Positions 36,591 through 45,335 of a DNA stretch of 63,349 bases are shown here, one piece after another. The notes under the pieces were generated by a model. It saw only the letters and a program-made list of their open reading frames with translations, was not told where the DNA came from and did no database searches. Position numbers and translations under genes: made by a program. The stretch's first letter is position 1, and every line of letters begins with the position of its first letter. The DNA is from Candidatus Methylobacter titanis (GTDB lineage: Bacteria > Pseudomonadota > Gammaproteobacteria > Methylococcales > Methylomonadaceae): positions 1-63,349 of the forward strand of contig JAQSDX010000015.1 of the NCBI GenBank assembly GCA_029946125.1, in the 5' to 3' direction.

Positions 36591-38960
36591 ATGCATAAAT
36601 TATTATCAATCCCATCTTCTATTGTCATTGCGCTGACTTTAACGATGCTGCCGACATTATCGATGGCCGCCGCTAAAGCGAATCACGATCAGGTTATCGA
36701 ACAAATTGAATTCCGCGATATTACCGTCGGCGATGCGTTGCGGATTTTATCCGATCAATCAAGGCTTAATATTATCGCATCCAAAGCTGCAGCCGATATT
36801 CACATCACTATGTTCCTGCGCCGGGTGACTTCTTTGGAAGTCATTGATGCCATTTCTAAAACCTATAACCTCTGGTATCAACGGGATGCCGATTCCAATA
36901 TCGTCCGTCTTTATACCGTTGAGGAATACCGGTTGGAACAGGTGGAGTTTAAAAAAGAAGAAACTGAAATTTTTACCCTGAAAAATGCTAAAAACGCGCT
37001 GGATTTAGCCGAAACAATACAGAATCTATTCTATGGCCGGGTACGCGTAAATTACGGACAAAACCAGCAACAGTTAATGCTGGATTTACAGCAACGTTTT
37101 GCGCGATTCGATATGGTCGATAAGCGCAAAAAACAGAATTTCAGTTTTTCCGGCGGAAGCGGCGGTTCCTCAGGCGGCACTCAAAATGCTCAAAGCTCAG
37201 GGAATCAAGGCGTTGGCGGACAAGGAATGGGAGGGCAATTATCAGGCAATCAACAATTTGGCAATCAGGGTTCGGGCGCTCAAGGCTTTGGCAATAATCG
37301 GGGCAACGGCAGCAATAACCCGCTGGACGGCCAACAAGATGAAAACAATCCTGCTCATTCGTTTGTCGGCGACATAGAGGAAAGCCGGGAACAGTTGGAT
37401 GTCGGCGCTCGCCGCCAATCGCCGATCTTTGTCGGCGTCATCAAGCATCAAAACCGGGTATTAGTGCGCACCCGCGATATTGATGCCATGAATGAAATAC
37501 GAGCTATCTACAAGCGCTTGAACATGGAAAGTTCGATGCTGTTGATGGAGGTTAAAGTGCTATCGATTGATTTATCCGATGGCTATGATTCGCTGTTTGA
37601 TTTTAAAGTGAAAACCAATAGCACCAATGTAGCAACCGGAGGCGCGACCGACACAGTGAGCGCATCGGAATTGCTGGATACCGGGATAAGGGCGGCATCG
37701 GCTGCAATTCCCAATCCTGCAATGCTGGCTACCTTGGTGAGCAATAATTTTGAGGCCCGCTTACAATTAATGGAAAAGGAAAACCGTGTCACCCAATTGG
37801 CGACACCGATGCTGCTGACCTCTAACCAGGAAGTCAGCAGTTTCCTGATGGGGTCAACCGTACCTGTAGTAGTTAACTACACGGCCGGTTCGGTAACTAC
37901 TACCTCACTAGGTCTAAATCAGACTACCCAGCAGATTTTGAACGCTGGCCCTATTTATGAACAGCGCACGATCGGCAATACCTTGCTGTTAACGCCCAAC
38001 ATCAATGCCGACAATACCGTCAGTGTTCAAATAGTGGTCGAAGAGGCGGCAATGATTAAAAACGGAGCCAGCATTCTCGTTCCGGTTACTAATGGATCGC
38101 CTCAGACACAACTTATCGACATAGTCACCGAAAAAACCTTTAGCGGTTCGGTCATCGCCAAAAGCGGCACCGCCGTTGCGGTGGGCGGCATCATTCAGGA
38201 AAATGCGGGCGGACGCGAGAGCAAAGTACCCATACTCGGTGATATTCCCGGCTTAGGCTTTTTCTTTAGAGAAGAACATCAAGCCCGCGCCCGTACCGAA
38301 CTGGTGATCATCATTAAACCGCATATCATCAACTCACCGGTGGAAGCGGAAACTATCAGCAAGGAAATGTTAGCCAATAACAGCGTTCATCCCAATGCGG
38401 TGAGCGGCGACAGCCTCGATATTTATTCCAACCCGGACAAACTTCATAAAGGTTATGTGCTGGAGCAGCCTTATAAGGAATACAGTAAACAAGACGTATT
38501 CGATAAATACCGGGATAGAGGCGACTCCAGAGAGTTCAGTAATAAGACGCCCGTTTCGCAACAGAGCGAACCCGAGGCTATACCCGCCAATCAACAGGTT
38601 TATGTCGATCTGACCCGTTATGCTTCGGAAGCCATACTCGTGCCAAGTTCCGAGCGTAAAGCCGATCCTAAAATCAAACCGGTTCGATTAGCTCAATTCG
38701 TACCGGTTGACTTGTCGTACGACTCCAGAATCAAAGCATTGCCGGTTGCCGGCTGGCGGCAGGGAGGCATTTATGTAACGGTCCTGGAGTTGCACAATGC
38801 CTCATCCGACAAGGTCACCGTCGATTACCGGCATTTGAAAGGCCGGTGGCTGGCCTCGACGATTGAAAACGAAATACTGGATGGTCGTCAAATCACTTAC
38901 CTGTATCTGATTTCCTCGCAGCCGTTTGAGGAAATTATGGCACAAGCGACCAGACCTTAA
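36591..38960 (+). CDS. Secretin (GspD/MshL-like) with a DUF3438-like C-terminal extension
   Basis: About 789 residues from MHKLLSIPSS, which begins a good signal peptide; a GTG at 36480 is less likely. N-terminal secretin domains (EIEFRDITVGDALRILSDQS) are followed by a Gly/Gln/Asn-rich linker (about 185-255) and the secretin pore region with VPILGDIPGLGFFF and RTELVIIIKPHII. After this the protein continues about 200 residues. The last 80 (AGWRQGGIYVTVLELHNAS, then RHLKGRWLAST and LYLISSQPFEE) resemble, from memory, the C-terminal part of DUF3438/TIGR03749 proteins of integrative conjugative elements. I know of no secretin carrying that domain. Confidence 0.88.
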   Translation: MHKLLSIPSSIVIALTLTMLPTLSMAAAKANHDQVIEQIEFRDITVGDALRILSDQSRLNIIASKAAADIHITMFLRRVTSLEVIDAISKTYNLWYQRDADSNIVRLYTVEEYRLEQVEFKKEETEIFTLKNAKNALDLAETIQNLFYGRVRVNYGQNQQQLMLDLQQRFARFDMVDKRKKQNFSFSGGSGGSSGGTQNAQSSGNQGVGGQGMGGQLSGNQQFGNQGSGAQGFGNNRGNGSNNPLDGQQDENNPAHSFVGDIEESREQLDVGARRQSPIFVGVIKHQNRVLVRTRDIDAMNEIRAIYKRLNMESSMLLMEVKVLSIDLSDGYDSLFDFKVKTNSTNVATGGATDTVSASELLDTGIRAASAAIPNPAMLATLVSNNFEARLQLMEKENRVTQLATPMLLTSNQEVSSFLMGSTVPVVVNYTAGSVTTTSLGLNQTTQQILNAGPIYEQRTIGNTLLLTPNINADNTVSVQIVVEEAAMIKNGASILVPVTNGSPQTQLIDIVTEKTFSGSVIAKSGTAVAVGGIIQENAGGRESKVPILGDIPGLGFFFREEHQARARTELVIIIKPHIINSPVEAETISKEMLANNSVHPNAVSGDSLDIYSNPDKLHKGYVLEQPYKEYSKQDVFDKYRDRGDSREFSNKTPVSQQSEPEAIPANQQVYVDLTRYASEAILVPSSERKADPKIKPVRLAQFVPVDLSYDSRIKALPVAGWRQGGIYVTVLELHNASSDKVTVDYRHLKGRWLASTIENEILDGRQITYLYLISSQPFEEIMAQATRP

Positions 38961-38971
38961 GCCGCGCGTAA

Positions 38972-40198
38972 ATGCAAAGCCTTTGTCGACAAAATCAGCT
39001 GACGGCAGTCGTCTGCCTGGTGTTGATCAGCCCAATGCCAGCCTTGGCAGCAGGCGATATGCACGGTATGAAAATGGTTATATTCGAACAACAAAGCGAT
39101 AACGATACCGTCTTGGCGGTGAAGTCTGCTCAGGGCAATGGTGCCGGAAAAAACCTGAAAATGGTGGTATTTGACGGCGGAGTCGGGTCGCAAATGCCGG
39201 TTACCCCGATGCCGAAAGAGTATGGGCGAAACATCAGCATTCCGGCAGATGACCGGGCACCTGCGATATTGGATGCCTATCCCGGAAAGCAGCGACAAGA
39301 AGACCGCATGCAAATAAAAACCTACGGCGAAGTCGGCTACCGCAATGATGAGTTGAAATGGAATATTGCCTGGCCGACCGGTACGCCCAACATCGTATCT
39401 GAATTGCAATGGTACAACGTGCATAGCGCCGTCATTACCGGCGGCACTGACATAACCATTGACAACTGGCAAGCGGACGGCAAAATCAGCTACGGGCAAA
39501 TTGCCTCCGGCAAAAATCAGGATTCAGATTATGCCGGCGACAATCGCCAGGATGAATTTTCGCGATCCTATAGCAGCACCAACGACGGCGCTAGCATTGA
39601 CCTCTCAGCAGGCATCGGATATCACCTGAACGTAGGCAAAAGAAGCTCTACGCCTGGTTTACAGCTGACCCCAAAAGCCGGATATGCCTTCCATACCCAG
39701 CAATTCAATGATAGCAACGGCAATTTGGTAATCTCCGATCAGGCGAACGCCCGGAAGCTCATTCCCGGCTACAATTCACCGCCTCCGGGTAACTTCAGCG
39801 GTTTGGACAGTACCTACGAAGGCACATGGTTTGGCCCTTGGGGCGGATTGACAAGCGAATTGATATTCAACGAGCGTTTTTCCCTGCAAGCTTCTGGAGA
39901 ATATCACTACGTCGATTACGAAGGCACCGCCAACTGGAATCTGCGTAGCGACTTTCAGCATCCGAAAAGCTTTACCCACAAATCCGGAGGCGAAGGCATA
40001 GTTGTATCCGCCCTGGCACGCTATCTACTGACGCCGGAGTGGATCATCAGATTGTCGGTTCAATATCAGGATTGGCAGGCAAACGATAAGGGTAAAGGTA
40101 GATTTAATTTTGCTGATAACAGTGTCGTCGAAAGCTCTTTTAACGAAGTCGAATGGCAATCCTATGGAATTAACTTGGGTGTGGATTATGTTTTTTGA
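38972..40198 (+). CDS. Outer-membrane beta-barrel protein in the pseudopilus locus
   Basis: 408 residues. Signal peptide (TAVVCLVLISPMPALAAG), then a polar Met-containing segment of about 110 residues and alternating beta strands ending in LGVDYVF with a terminal Phe, the outer-membrane insertion signal. The strand pattern and the long extracellular-type loops resemble the omptin/OmpT-like barrel group, but I cannot locate the omptin catalytic Asp/His set with confidence. The gene starts 12 bases after the secretin stop, so it is part of the operon and may be an accessory or anchoring component. Confidence 0.65.
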   Translation: MQSLCRQNQLTAVVCLVLISPMPALAAGDMHGMKMVIFEQQSDNDTVLAVKSAQGNGAGKNLKMVVFDGGVGSQMPVTPMPKEYGRNISIPADDRAPAILDAYPGKQRQEDRMQIKTYGEVGYRNDELKWNIAWPTGTPNIVSELQWYNVHSAVITGGTDITIDNWQADGKISYGQIASGKNQDSDYAGDNRQDEFSRSYSSTNDGASIDLSAGIGYHLNVGKRSSTPGLQLTPKAGYAFHTQQFNDSNGNLVISDQANARKLIPGYNSPPPGNFSGLDSTYEGTWFGPWGGLTSELIFNERFSLQASGEYHYVDYEGTANWNLRSDFQHPKSFTHKSGGEGIVVSALARYLLTPEWIIRLSVQYQDWQANDKGKGRFNFADNSVVESSFNEVEWQSYGINLGVDYVF

Positions 40199-40260
40199 TC
40201 CGGCAAACAGGCAGGCGATGTGCGTTTCGGCATATGGACGCGGCGGCAATGATGTTAAGC

Positions 40261-40291
40261 CGTCATACCGGCAGGGATTGCCGGAACGACG
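40261..40291. repeat. Dispersed palindrome
   Basis: CGTCATACCGGCA, a short loop, TGCCGGAACGACG: a common type of dispersed stem-loop, between the beta-barrel gene and the next prepilin gene. Confidence 0.6.
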
Positions 40292-40339
40292 TGTGTTTTT
40301 TCTTAACTTAACAGCGTTGGATGCCGGAGTATGAACGTT

Positions 40340-41827
40340 ATGAACAAGAAATACTGCCTACATAAGGGCTTCACCCTGGTTGAAATGACCGTAGTGTTGC
40401 TGCTGATCACCCTGCTGGCCAGCGTCGCGGTGCGCGAAACCGCCGAGCTGGGTTTTCAGACCCGTTACGAACAAACCCGGGAACGGCTGGAGATGATCAA
40501 GCAGGCGATATTGGGTAATCCCAGGCAGATTATTAACGGCCAGCAAGCGGTCAGCGGATTTGTGGCGGATATGGGGCGGTTGCCGTATACACTAAGAGAA
40601 CTACTTGAAGATTACGATTGTGACGGACCGTCGGTAGATGGGAATGGCGATACAAACTTTACGAATGATGGAGGGTGTCCATGGACTCTTGATTCAACTT
40701 ACAACTCAGGGCTGGGTTCAGGTTGGCGTGGCCCTTACTTGACTGTCTCGGGCAGTCCGGCAGATAACGATGCGCTTACCGATGGTTGGGGTAATTTGGG
40801 GACGGGGGTAACTGATCAAAGTTATGGGTGGAGCTATACTGTTGCTAGCAATAATCTGGCAATACAAAGTGCAGGTAAAAACCAAGCTTTCAACCCGGCA
40901 GATATTGGCTATGACGAGGATTTTCCGAAAGCTCAACCTTATCTTTTTGCTTCAGATTGGCTGGTGGATATTTCAAATGGAATTAGCGTAAATTTTATTA
41001 AATCTACTAGAGGGACATTACTTGCAAAATCGTTTTGCATGGATACTTCGAAGACAACAAAAGCGAGCTGTGTAGCATCCGCAACATGGATTGGAAACTG
41101 TAATATAGCAGGTCATTATAATAACGATAGTTGTGTTGCAGTGACTACACCTACACAAGGTATATGGGGTTACTGCTCAGATGGAGTTAGTACAAGCGTG
41201 ACAGCCTGCACCGCTGCGAGTGGAATATGGGGTTACTGCTCGGATGGGCTTAGCACAACCTCCGCAGCATGTACCGCTGCGAAAGGAATATGGGCGGAAA
41301 AGGGTTTTGGTTGTTCCGATCAATCAAATACAACCAAGGCTACATGCGAGGCTGCCGGTAAAACTTGGTATGCTTGTTCAGATGGAACCAGTACAACCAC
41401 AACAGCATGTAGCGCGGCTAATGGAACATGGTCTATTTCTACAAACAATATCCCAAATCCATCTGTGCTGGGCCTACCAATATGTATGAAGGTTTTTTAC
41501 AGAAAAGCAGATTCTACAATTGGGATGCTAATTAGTGATGGGGATATAACCAATGATGTAGATGGAAACGTTCTGTTCGATCCCAATATTATTATTGCAG
41601 ATGGAAGCCCTCAGACTATTAGATTTACAAACTTTAGAGATTCGGCAAGCACAATTGCCATTCCAGCCACGCCCTTGAATATACCCATTGGAAGCAATGC
41701 CATAGGCATATACCAATACGATGGAACAAGCTGTAACGCCACTACAACATTTTACCCAGCAGAACACCTAAACCCCATTCAAGTGGATTTTCACTCAAAT
41801 ACCACCTTGCCGGTGATTAATTGGTAA
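40340..41827 (+). CDS. Large prepilin-like protein with tandem Cys repeats (pseudopilin 2)
   Basis: About 495 residues. The ATG at 40340 has GGAG ten bases upstream; a second ATG at 40331 is in frame. MNKKYCLHKG precedes FTLVEMTVVLLLITLLASVA: a prepilin cleavage site with Glu(+5). The large C-terminal region has about five tandem units of roughly 20 residues, of the form C-S-D-x-x-S-T-T-x-A-x-C-x-A-A-x-G-x-W (about residues 235-375), each with two cysteines. From about 40620 the gene is visibly AT-richer than its 5' end. Its size and repeats suggest a tip adhesin or a minor pilin with a binding domain; no substrate can be named. Confidence 0.82.
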   Translation: MNKKYCLHKGFTLVEMTVVLLLITLLASVAVRETAELGFQTRYEQTRERLEMIKQAILGNPRQIINGQQAVSGFVADMGRLPYTLRELLEDYDCDGPSVDGNGDTNFTNDGGCPWTLDSTYNSGLGSGWRGPYLTVSGSPADNDALTDGWGNLGTGVTDQSYGWSYTVASNNLAIQSAGKNQAFNPADIGYDEDFPKAQPYLFASDWLVDISNGISVNFIKSTRGTLLAKSFCMDTSKTTKASCVASATWIGNCNIAGHYNNDSCVAVTTPTQGIWGYCSDGVSTSVTACTAASGIWGYCSDGLSTTSAACTAAKGIWAEKGFGCSDQSNTTKATCEAAGKTWYACSDGTSTTTTACSAANGTWSISTNNIPNPSVLGLPICMKVFYRKADSTIGMLISDGDITNDVDGNVLFDPNIIIADGSPQTIRFTNFRDSASTIAIPATPLNIPIGSNAIGIYQYDGTSCNATTTFYPAEHLNPIQVDFHSNTTLPVINW

Positions 41828-41841
41828 AAAGGAGAAAACGT

Positions 41842-41896
41842 ATCGTTCCCACGCTCCGGCGTGGGAATGCAGCCCTGGACGCTCCAGCGTCCAGTC
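41842..41896. repeat. REP flanking the RAYT gene (left)
   Basis: GTTCCCACGCTCCGGCGTGG followed by GACGCTCCAGCGTCC: two linked stem-loops, mirrored on the other side of the transposase gene. Confidence 0.85.
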
Positions 41897-42457
41897 TCAC
41901 TAAACTACAGCAATAAAAAATATTATGGGAAGAAGCCGCTCTACACGATAACCGAATCCGGTAAACCGCATTTTATGACCTGTACGGTACTGGAATGGCT
42001 ACCGGTTTTTACGCGCCCTGAGACGGTACAAATCGTACTCGATTGCTGGCGTTACCAAAGGGAACATGAAGATTTACGGCTTTATGGTTACGTCATTTTA
42101 GAAAACCATTTGCATTTTATTGCGCAAGCGAAGGACTTAAATAAGTGTGTGAGCAGTTTCAAGGCTTATACGGCGCGGCAGATTATCGACCATCTGCAGG
42201 CACAGCATGTAGAGCGGTTGCTGACACATTTACGTTTTTTTAAACGAGCTCATAAAACAGGCCGCGAGTATCAGTTCTGGCAAGAGGGCGTTCATGCCGA
42301 GCTGGTGTTTAGCGAGGCAATGATGCGGGAGAAATTAGACTACATTCACGCCAATCCGGTGAAACGCGGTTATGTGAATCTGGCGGAGCATTGGCGATAT
42401 TCGAGTGCCGCTCATTATGCCGGATTGGCGGGGTTGATTGATGTGGACTCCTGGTGA
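41861..42457 (+). CDS. REP-associated tyrosine transposase (RAYT)
   Basis: Up to 198 residues. The HUH motif is HLHFIAQ (ENHLHFIAQAKDL, about 83-95), and the catalytic Tyr is in REKLDYIHANPVKRGYV, followed by the typical WRYSSAAHYAG. RAYTs are single-domain Y1 nucleases that cut REP single strands and spread REP elements. The gene is bounded by inverted REPs at 41842-41896 and 42462-42511, the classical REP-RAYT-iREP arrangement. The true start is uncertain: the GTG at 41861 lies inside the REP and no better codon is obvious upstream of KPLYTITESGKPHF. It is inserted between two prepilin genes in the same direction. Confidence 0.88.
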   Translation: MGMQPWTLQRPVSLNYSNKKYYGKKPLYTITESGKPHFMTCTVLEWLPVFTRPETVQIVLDCWRYQREHEDLRLYGYVILENHLHFIAQAKDLNKCVSSFKAYTARQIIDHLQAQHVERLLTHLRFFKRAHKTGREYQFWQEGVHAELVFSEAMMREKLDYIHANPVKRGYVNLAEHWRYSSAAHYAGLAGLIDVDSW

Positions 42458-42461
42458 AGTC

Positions 42462-42511
42462 GACGCTGGAGCGTCTGAGACTGCATTCCCACGCCGGAGC
42501 GTGGGAACGAT
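42462..42511. repeat. REP flanking the RAYT gene (right, inverted)
   Basis: GACGCTGGAGCGTC followed by TTCCCACGCCGGAGCGTGGG: the mirror image of the left flank, immediately after the transposase stop. Confidence 0.85.
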
Positions 42512-42536
42512 AAATATCTATCTATATTGGTGAGCT

Positions 42537-43220
42537 ATGACAGGAAAACATTACTTTAAAACTTTGCAACGCGGCGTGACCTTAATAGAACTGTCGGTGG
42601 TGTTGTTGATACTGGTCGCCCTTGCCGGACTGGCGGTACCTTATGTCGGCGGCATCGGCAGCGCCGCCAGTTGCCAGACTACTGATGCAACGATGCATGC
42701 GGTTAAGGAGGCGATTATGGGAGGGGCTGCAGGTGCCGGGTTTTATGGGGATACTCTGGGACGCTATCCTTCACCCAAAAGCACTCCGACGAAATATTCG
42801 CTTGCTTATCTTTTTGAACCAGGTGACTGGCCTGCTTATAATACCAAAACCGGTGTCGGCTGGCGTGGGCCTTATTTACAAAATGGCGGAGTATTGAGTA
42901 CGGAAAGCGCTTTAAATGACTCTTTTACAGCCTATAGTACAACAACGCCCAACGGCAAAGCTCATATTGATCACAACGTGACTACACTTACCCAGGTTTT
43001 CGACGCTTGGCACCGGCCCATTATTCTTCAGGTGCCTACAACATGCAGCATTTCTTCGAATCCTTTGGATTGTGCTCGTTTGGTGTCAGCCGGGGGCGAT
43101 GCAATCATCAACACACCAATAAACGATGAGGACGCTGACCTTCGTAACGATGACCGGGTGCTGTTTCTGAAAATACCTGACCCTAAACCGGGAGGCAACA
43201 TCCCCTGCGACCAGAGCTAA
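42537..43220 (+). CDS. Prepilin-like protein (pseudopilin 3)
   Basis: 227 residues. The leader TLQRG is followed by VTLIELSVVLLILVALAGLAVPYVGG, almost identical to the start of pseudopilin 1 and with Glu(+5). The soluble part contains GWRGPYL, also present in pseudopilin 2 (SGWRGPYL), and a DAWHRPIILQVP strand, both typical of GspG/GspH-like pseudopilin folds. Four cysteines lie in its body. It is the last gene of the pseudopilus locus, separated from pseudopilin 2 by the RAYT cassette. Confidence 0.83.
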   Translation: MTGKHYFKTLQRGVTLIELSVVLLILVALAGLAVPYVGGIGSAASCQTTDATMHAVKEAIMGGAAGAGFYGDTLGRYPSPKSTPTKYSLAYLFEPGDWPAYNTKTGVGWRGPYLQNGGVLSTESALNDSFTAYSTTTPNGKAHIDHNVTTLTQVFDAWHRPIILQVPTTCSISSNPLDCARLVSAGGDAIINTPINDEDADLRNDDRVLFLKIPDPKPGGNIPCDQS

Positions 43221-43284
43221 TAAACAAGTATAGGAACAGAAAATCTCTGTGCCTCTGTGGTAAAAACCCAAATAAATTCAAATT

Positions 43285-44190
43285 ATGGACAACACCTTAA
43301 ACAACCTGCTGGCATCGGCCAATCAAATCATCCTCGGCAAAGAACGGCAAATCCGCCTGTCCGTTTGCTGTCTGCTGGCAAAGGGGCATTTGCTGATTGA
43401 AGATGTGCCGGGCGTGGGCAAAACCACGCTGTCGCATACCTTGGCGAAATTATTCGGCATGGATTACCAGCGCATTCAATTTACCAGCGATATTTTACCT
43501 GCCGACATCATCGGCTCTTCGGTGTTTGTCGCTGATCAGCAGCTGTTCAAATTCCATCCCGGCCCGATTTTTAAGCAAATGATTCTGGCCGATGAAATCA
43601 ACCGCGCCACGCCCAAGGCGCAAAGCGCTTTGCTGGAGGCGATGGAAGAACAACAGGTGACTGTGGAAGGCACTACCTATTCGTTGCCAAAGCCGTTTTT
43701 TGTAATTGCCACGCAAAACCCGACTTCCCATGTCGGCACTTTTCCGTTGCCGGAGTCGCAACTGGATCGATTTTTAATGCGTATCGAACTGGGTTATCCC
43801 GATCACCACGCGGAACGCCAATTACTGGCCGGACTGTCGCGCCATGAGCTGCTGGATAATTTGCCGGTGCAAATGTCGGTCGAGCAACTGCTGATTTTGC
43901 AACAGGCGGTCGGCAATGTCTACGCCTCGCCGGCCTTGCTCGATTATTTGCAGGCGATCATTGATTTTACCCGGCAAACCGAAAACTATCACTGCGGCCT
44001 GTCGCCGCGCGCCGGTTTGGCTTTATTGAATGCCGCCAAGGCTTGGGCATTGATGGCCGGACGCGATGCGGTGGTGCCCGAAGATGTGCAGGCGGTGTTG
44101 CCAGCGGTTGCCGGGCACCGCATCCGTTCGGGCATGGGCGATTCCGAAACGATTGTGGCGGCGATTTTGAATAATGTTGCTGTTCATTAA
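43285..44190 (+). CDS. MoxR-family AAA+ ATPase
   Basis: 301 residues. Walker A is in EDVPGVGKTTLS (about 38-49), Walker B in ILADEINRATPKAQSALLEAMEE, and the sensor region is FVIATQNPTSHVGTFPLPESQLDRF. MoxR proteins are chaperone-like ATPases that work with the DUF58 and transglutaminase-like proteins usually encoded downstream, as here. The exact client is unknown. It starts 64 bases after pseudopilin 3 but is probably a separate unit. Confidence 0.92.
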   Translation: MDNTLNNLLASANQIILGKERQIRLSVCCLLAKGHLLIEDVPGVGKTTLSHTLAKLFGMDYQRIQFTSDILPADIIGSSVFVADQQLFKFHPGPIFKQMILADEINRATPKAQSALLEAMEEQQVTVEGTTYSLPKPFFVIATQNPTSHVGTFPLPESQLDRFLMRIELGYPDHHAERQLLAGLSRHELLDNLPVQMSVEQLLILQQAVGNVYASPALLDYLQAIIDFTRQTENYHCGLSPRAGLALLNAAKAWALMAGRDAVVPEDVQAVLPAVAGHRIRSGMGDSETIVAAILNNVAVH

Positions 44191-44454
44191 GCCGGGCTGA
44201 AAAGAAAGTGATGATTGAATATTGTGGGCGCGAATAAATTCGCGTTTTGTTCGGGTTTGCAAACCCCGACCAGTTGCGTGAAGTTCTTCATGCTGAATAG
44301 CGACGAAAAATCAAGGTAAAAAAACTTGGTGTCTTCGTGGTGCATAGTCTTGCTAAATTCAAAAAAGGTTCAGGATGGATAATAACCAACTTACTGTCAA
44401 ACAACGCTTTAAACTCAGCCGTTTTTTCAGGGGCGAGCCGCCGTTCAATGGCCA

Positions 44455-45333
44455 GTGGAACTGAACCAGCGCCGGGTGTTTATCCTGCCTACCCAGCGAG
44501 GTTTAGGCATGGTGTTTACGATTGTGCTGCTGCTGTTGATCGCCTTTATTTATAATAACAATCTGGTCTACCTGCTCGGTTCTTTTCTGGTGAGTATCTT
44601 TTTTGTCACCATTTTGCATACCTTTAAAGCGTTGGCCGGACTGGTGGTGCAGGCAGGTTTCGTGCAGCCGGTATTTGCCGGGGAAGCGGCCGGATTTACG
44701 GTGACCCTGACTAATCCTGGCAATCAGCCGCGATTGGCATTAACCGTCACACTGGAAAACGAACAGACTTTTATTCTTGATGCCTATGCCAGCAAGACCT
44801 TAACGCTGCAAGCAGCCACGCAAAAACGGGGCTGGCAGTTGATCGATACGGTCACCTTTTCCAGTTGTTATCCATTGGGTGCATTTCGTGCCTGGTCGCC
44901 GCTCAGGTTTGACTGCAAGGTACTGGTTTACCCCAAACCCAGTACTATGTCTTTGCCTTTTCCTGTTGGAGGAGGTCAACAGCCATCAGGGCAGCGCCAG
45001 ATTGAGCGCTCGGGTCGCGATGATTTCAACGGCATCCGCGCTTATCAGTTCGGTGATTCGTTGCGGCAGATTCACTGGAAAGCGTATGCCAAAGGCCAGG
45101 GACTGTTCAGCAAGCAATACGCCAGCGATGCGGGCAGCCTGGAGTTGTGGCTGGATTACCAGAATACGCCCGGCGGCAATGTTGAAGAACGGCTTAGTCA
45201 GTTGTGCCGCTGGGTTATCGAGGCCGAAAATGCCGGTGTGCGCTATGGCTTGCAGCTGCCGGGCAAAAAAATTGCGCCTGATTGCGGCATGAATCATTAC
45301 GCAGCCTGTTTGAAACTATTGGCGCTGTTTTAA
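44455..45333 (+). CDS. DUF58 protein, N terminus displaced by a frame change
   Basis: 292 residues from GTG at 44455. Two membrane helices (about 20-60) and a C-terminal DUF58 core with GQRQIERSGRDDFNGIRAYQFGDSLRQIHWKAYAKGQ are typical. The expected N terminus is found in another frame: ATG at 44375 reads MDNNQLTVKQRFKLSRFF then RGEPPFNG, followed by a stop, and that end normally runs into PVELNQRR. One added base near 44450-44454 (in GGCCAGTGG) would join the frames exactly over 27 codons. So either the gene has lost a base or the sequence has an error there. Confidence 0.8.
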   Translation: MELNQRRVFILPTQRGLGMVFTIVLLLLIAFIYNNNLVYLLGSFLVSIFFVTILHTFKALAGLVVQAGFVQPVFAGEAAGFTVTLTNPGNQPRLALTVTLENEQTFILDAYASKTLTLQAATQKRGWQLIDTVTFSSCYPLGAFRAWSPLRFDCKVLVYPKPSTMSLPFPVGGGQQPSGQRQIERSGRDDFNGIRAYQFGDSLRQIHWKAYAKGQGLFSKQYASDAGSLELWLDYQNTPGGNVEERLSQLCRWVIEAENAGVRYGLQLPGKKIAPDCGMNHYAACLKLLALF

Positions 45334-45335
45334 TT

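Noticed and set aside
38480-38960. Integrative conjugative element in this window
   Set aside because: A DUF3438-like domain alone does not show a conjugative element: no integrase, relaxase, attachment site or T4SS genes are present.
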